A stretch of 6,145 nucleotides of DNA. It comes from Candidatus Woesearchaeota archaeon. GTDB lineage: Archaea > Nanobdellota > Nanobdellia > Woesearchaeales > JACRKL01. The stretch is from assembly GCA_016219795.1 (NCBI GenBank), contig JACRKK010000007.1, positions 1 to 6,145 on the forward strand, in the 5' to 3' direction. The notes under the pieces are model-generated. The model did not search any database. It had not been told where the DNA came from and worked only from the letters and a program-made list of their open reading frames with translations. Every line of letters begins with the position of its first letter. Position 1 is the first letter of the stretch. A program made the translations under genes and the position numbers. This document shows positions 5,632 through 6,145 of this stretch, in pieces.

Positions 5632-6145
5632 TTAAATCACCTTTTTACTATTACCCTCATTATGGAAAATTGTATTCCAAAAGAAGAATGAAAAGTAAGG
5701 GAAGTGATCAAATATGCCTTTCCCACCGTTTTCTCCAGGGATCGGTTTAAGTTCTCCATCCTTTAATCCATATCTTTGCTGGTTCAAATGTGGTCTGTCC
5801 ACCCTCTCCTGAAATTCTGTGGGATTGTTTATCTTCCCATAGTTTTTATGTCCCGGATCCCACCTGATCGCCTCCCACTCCCCGTTATCCAGCTGCCTTG
5901 CCATACCGCCCTTTGGCCATTTCTGAGTTACTTTATGGATGGGGCTGTCTGAGGGGAACTCTTCCAGATTCTTAAATCCTAAATCTTTGAGCACCCTGTT
6001 CATGATTCCTCCTCTAAAACCATCGGAGCCGGGGCGCACAATCATATCATTCTTTCCAAATAATTCTATGGGTGCTGTTGATGCAATGCCTTGCTCTCCC
6101 AACAACATGGAGCCTCCAAGACCAAGCCAAGATTGGGAGAGGACA
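5632..6145 (-). CDS. C-terminal tip of a large, probably RHS-family, polymorphic toxin (5' end outside window)
   Basis: The frame is open to the window edge, so the gene is partial; the internal ATG at 6106-6108 need not be its start. Numbering from that Met, about 1-12 plus the upstream residues are Gly/Leu/Ser-rich (WLGLGGSMLLGEQG), like the linker that follows the RHS core. About 14-158 would be the toxic domain. I do not recognise its family. Visible candidates for active residues are W-D-P-G-H (83-87) and D-R-P-H (104-107), each with Asp and His three apart, plus basic R-G-G and KWPKGG stretches. D-x-x-H after Trp recalls the colicin E3-type RNase core, but the following Glu is missing; D-x-G-H recalls beta-beta-alpha metal nucleases. 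Both are weak resemblances. The last 25-30 residues (FPYFSFFFWNTIF onward) are hydrophobic and AT-rich, as if added from another source. RHS identity is inferred from the RHS fragment two genes downstream. Confidence 0.55.
   Translation of the reverse strand, partial: VLSQSWLGLGGSMLLGEQGIASTAPIELFGKNDMIVRPGSDGFRGGIMNRVLKDLGFKNLEEFPSDSPIHKVTQKWPKGGMARQLDNGEWEAIRWDPGHKNYGKINNPTEFQERVDRPHLNQQRYGLKDGELKPIPGENGGKGIFDHFPYFSFFFWNTIFHNEGNSKKVI
5634..5643 (-). promoter_or_regulatory. Ribosome binding site embedded in toxin 3' end
   Basis: On the minus strand AAGGTGATTT lies across the final codons of the toxin gene and places AGGTGAT, a full match to the 16S 3' end, 4 nt before the immunity ATG. It couples immunity translation to the toxin transcript. 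Confidence 0.6.

Noticed and set aside
1..6145. CRISPR arrays, transposases, rRNA or integrase genes
   Set aside because: I saw no regularly spaced direct repeats and no transposase or integrase motifs on either strand.

Overview
The window most resembles archaeal DNA, possibly from a DPANN lineage such as Woesearchaeota. This is an inference from gene content and signals: a large COG1361/S-layer-like exoprotein ending in a two-helix module, next to paired MacB-type permeases; small NDF-W motif (DUF5752-like) proteins; an archaeal-style TATA box (TTTAAATA at 3965) at the expected distance from a structured leader; and Shine-Dalgarno sites of the AGGTGAT type, which archaea and bacteria share. 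No rRNA, tRNA or marker gene fixes the taxonomy.

Layout. Positions 60-3962 (+) hold a compact three-gene operon. It encodes a secreted, membrane-anchored multi-domain beta-sandwich protein followed by two paralogous FtsX/MacB permeases (4-nt gap, then an ATGA overlap). The ATPase that would power them is not in the window and probably lies upstream or elsewhere. Together they look like a MacB/LolCDE-like ABC export or cell-surface system with a dedicated extracytoplasmic partner. Positions 3963-4151 are non-coding but strongly structured: a TATA-like box, an 11-bp stem enclosing a 9-bp hairpin, a 13-bp inverted repeat just before the next gene's ribosome site, and a competing long-range pairing. 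Positions 4152-5037 (+) hold two small paralogous genes sharing an H-N-x-x-R-N-D-F-x-x-W motif. One product is soluble; the other carries a charged linker and a C-terminal membrane helix.

Positions 5012-6145 (-) form a convergent cluster of polymorphic-toxin type. It holds the C-terminal part of a large protein running in from beyond the right edge (likely an RHS toxin tip), an abutting AT-rich candidate immunity gene, and, by ATGA overlap, a short ORF in which a signal peptide is joined directly to a broken piece of RHS core. That last ORF loses RHS homology exactly where it reaches the 3' end of the convergent NDF-W gene, marking a rearrangement junction.

The strongest leads for something undescribed are the toxin/immunity pair, whose families I do not recognise; the signal-peptide/RHS-core fusion; and the potentially bistable leader in front of the NDF-W gene pair.
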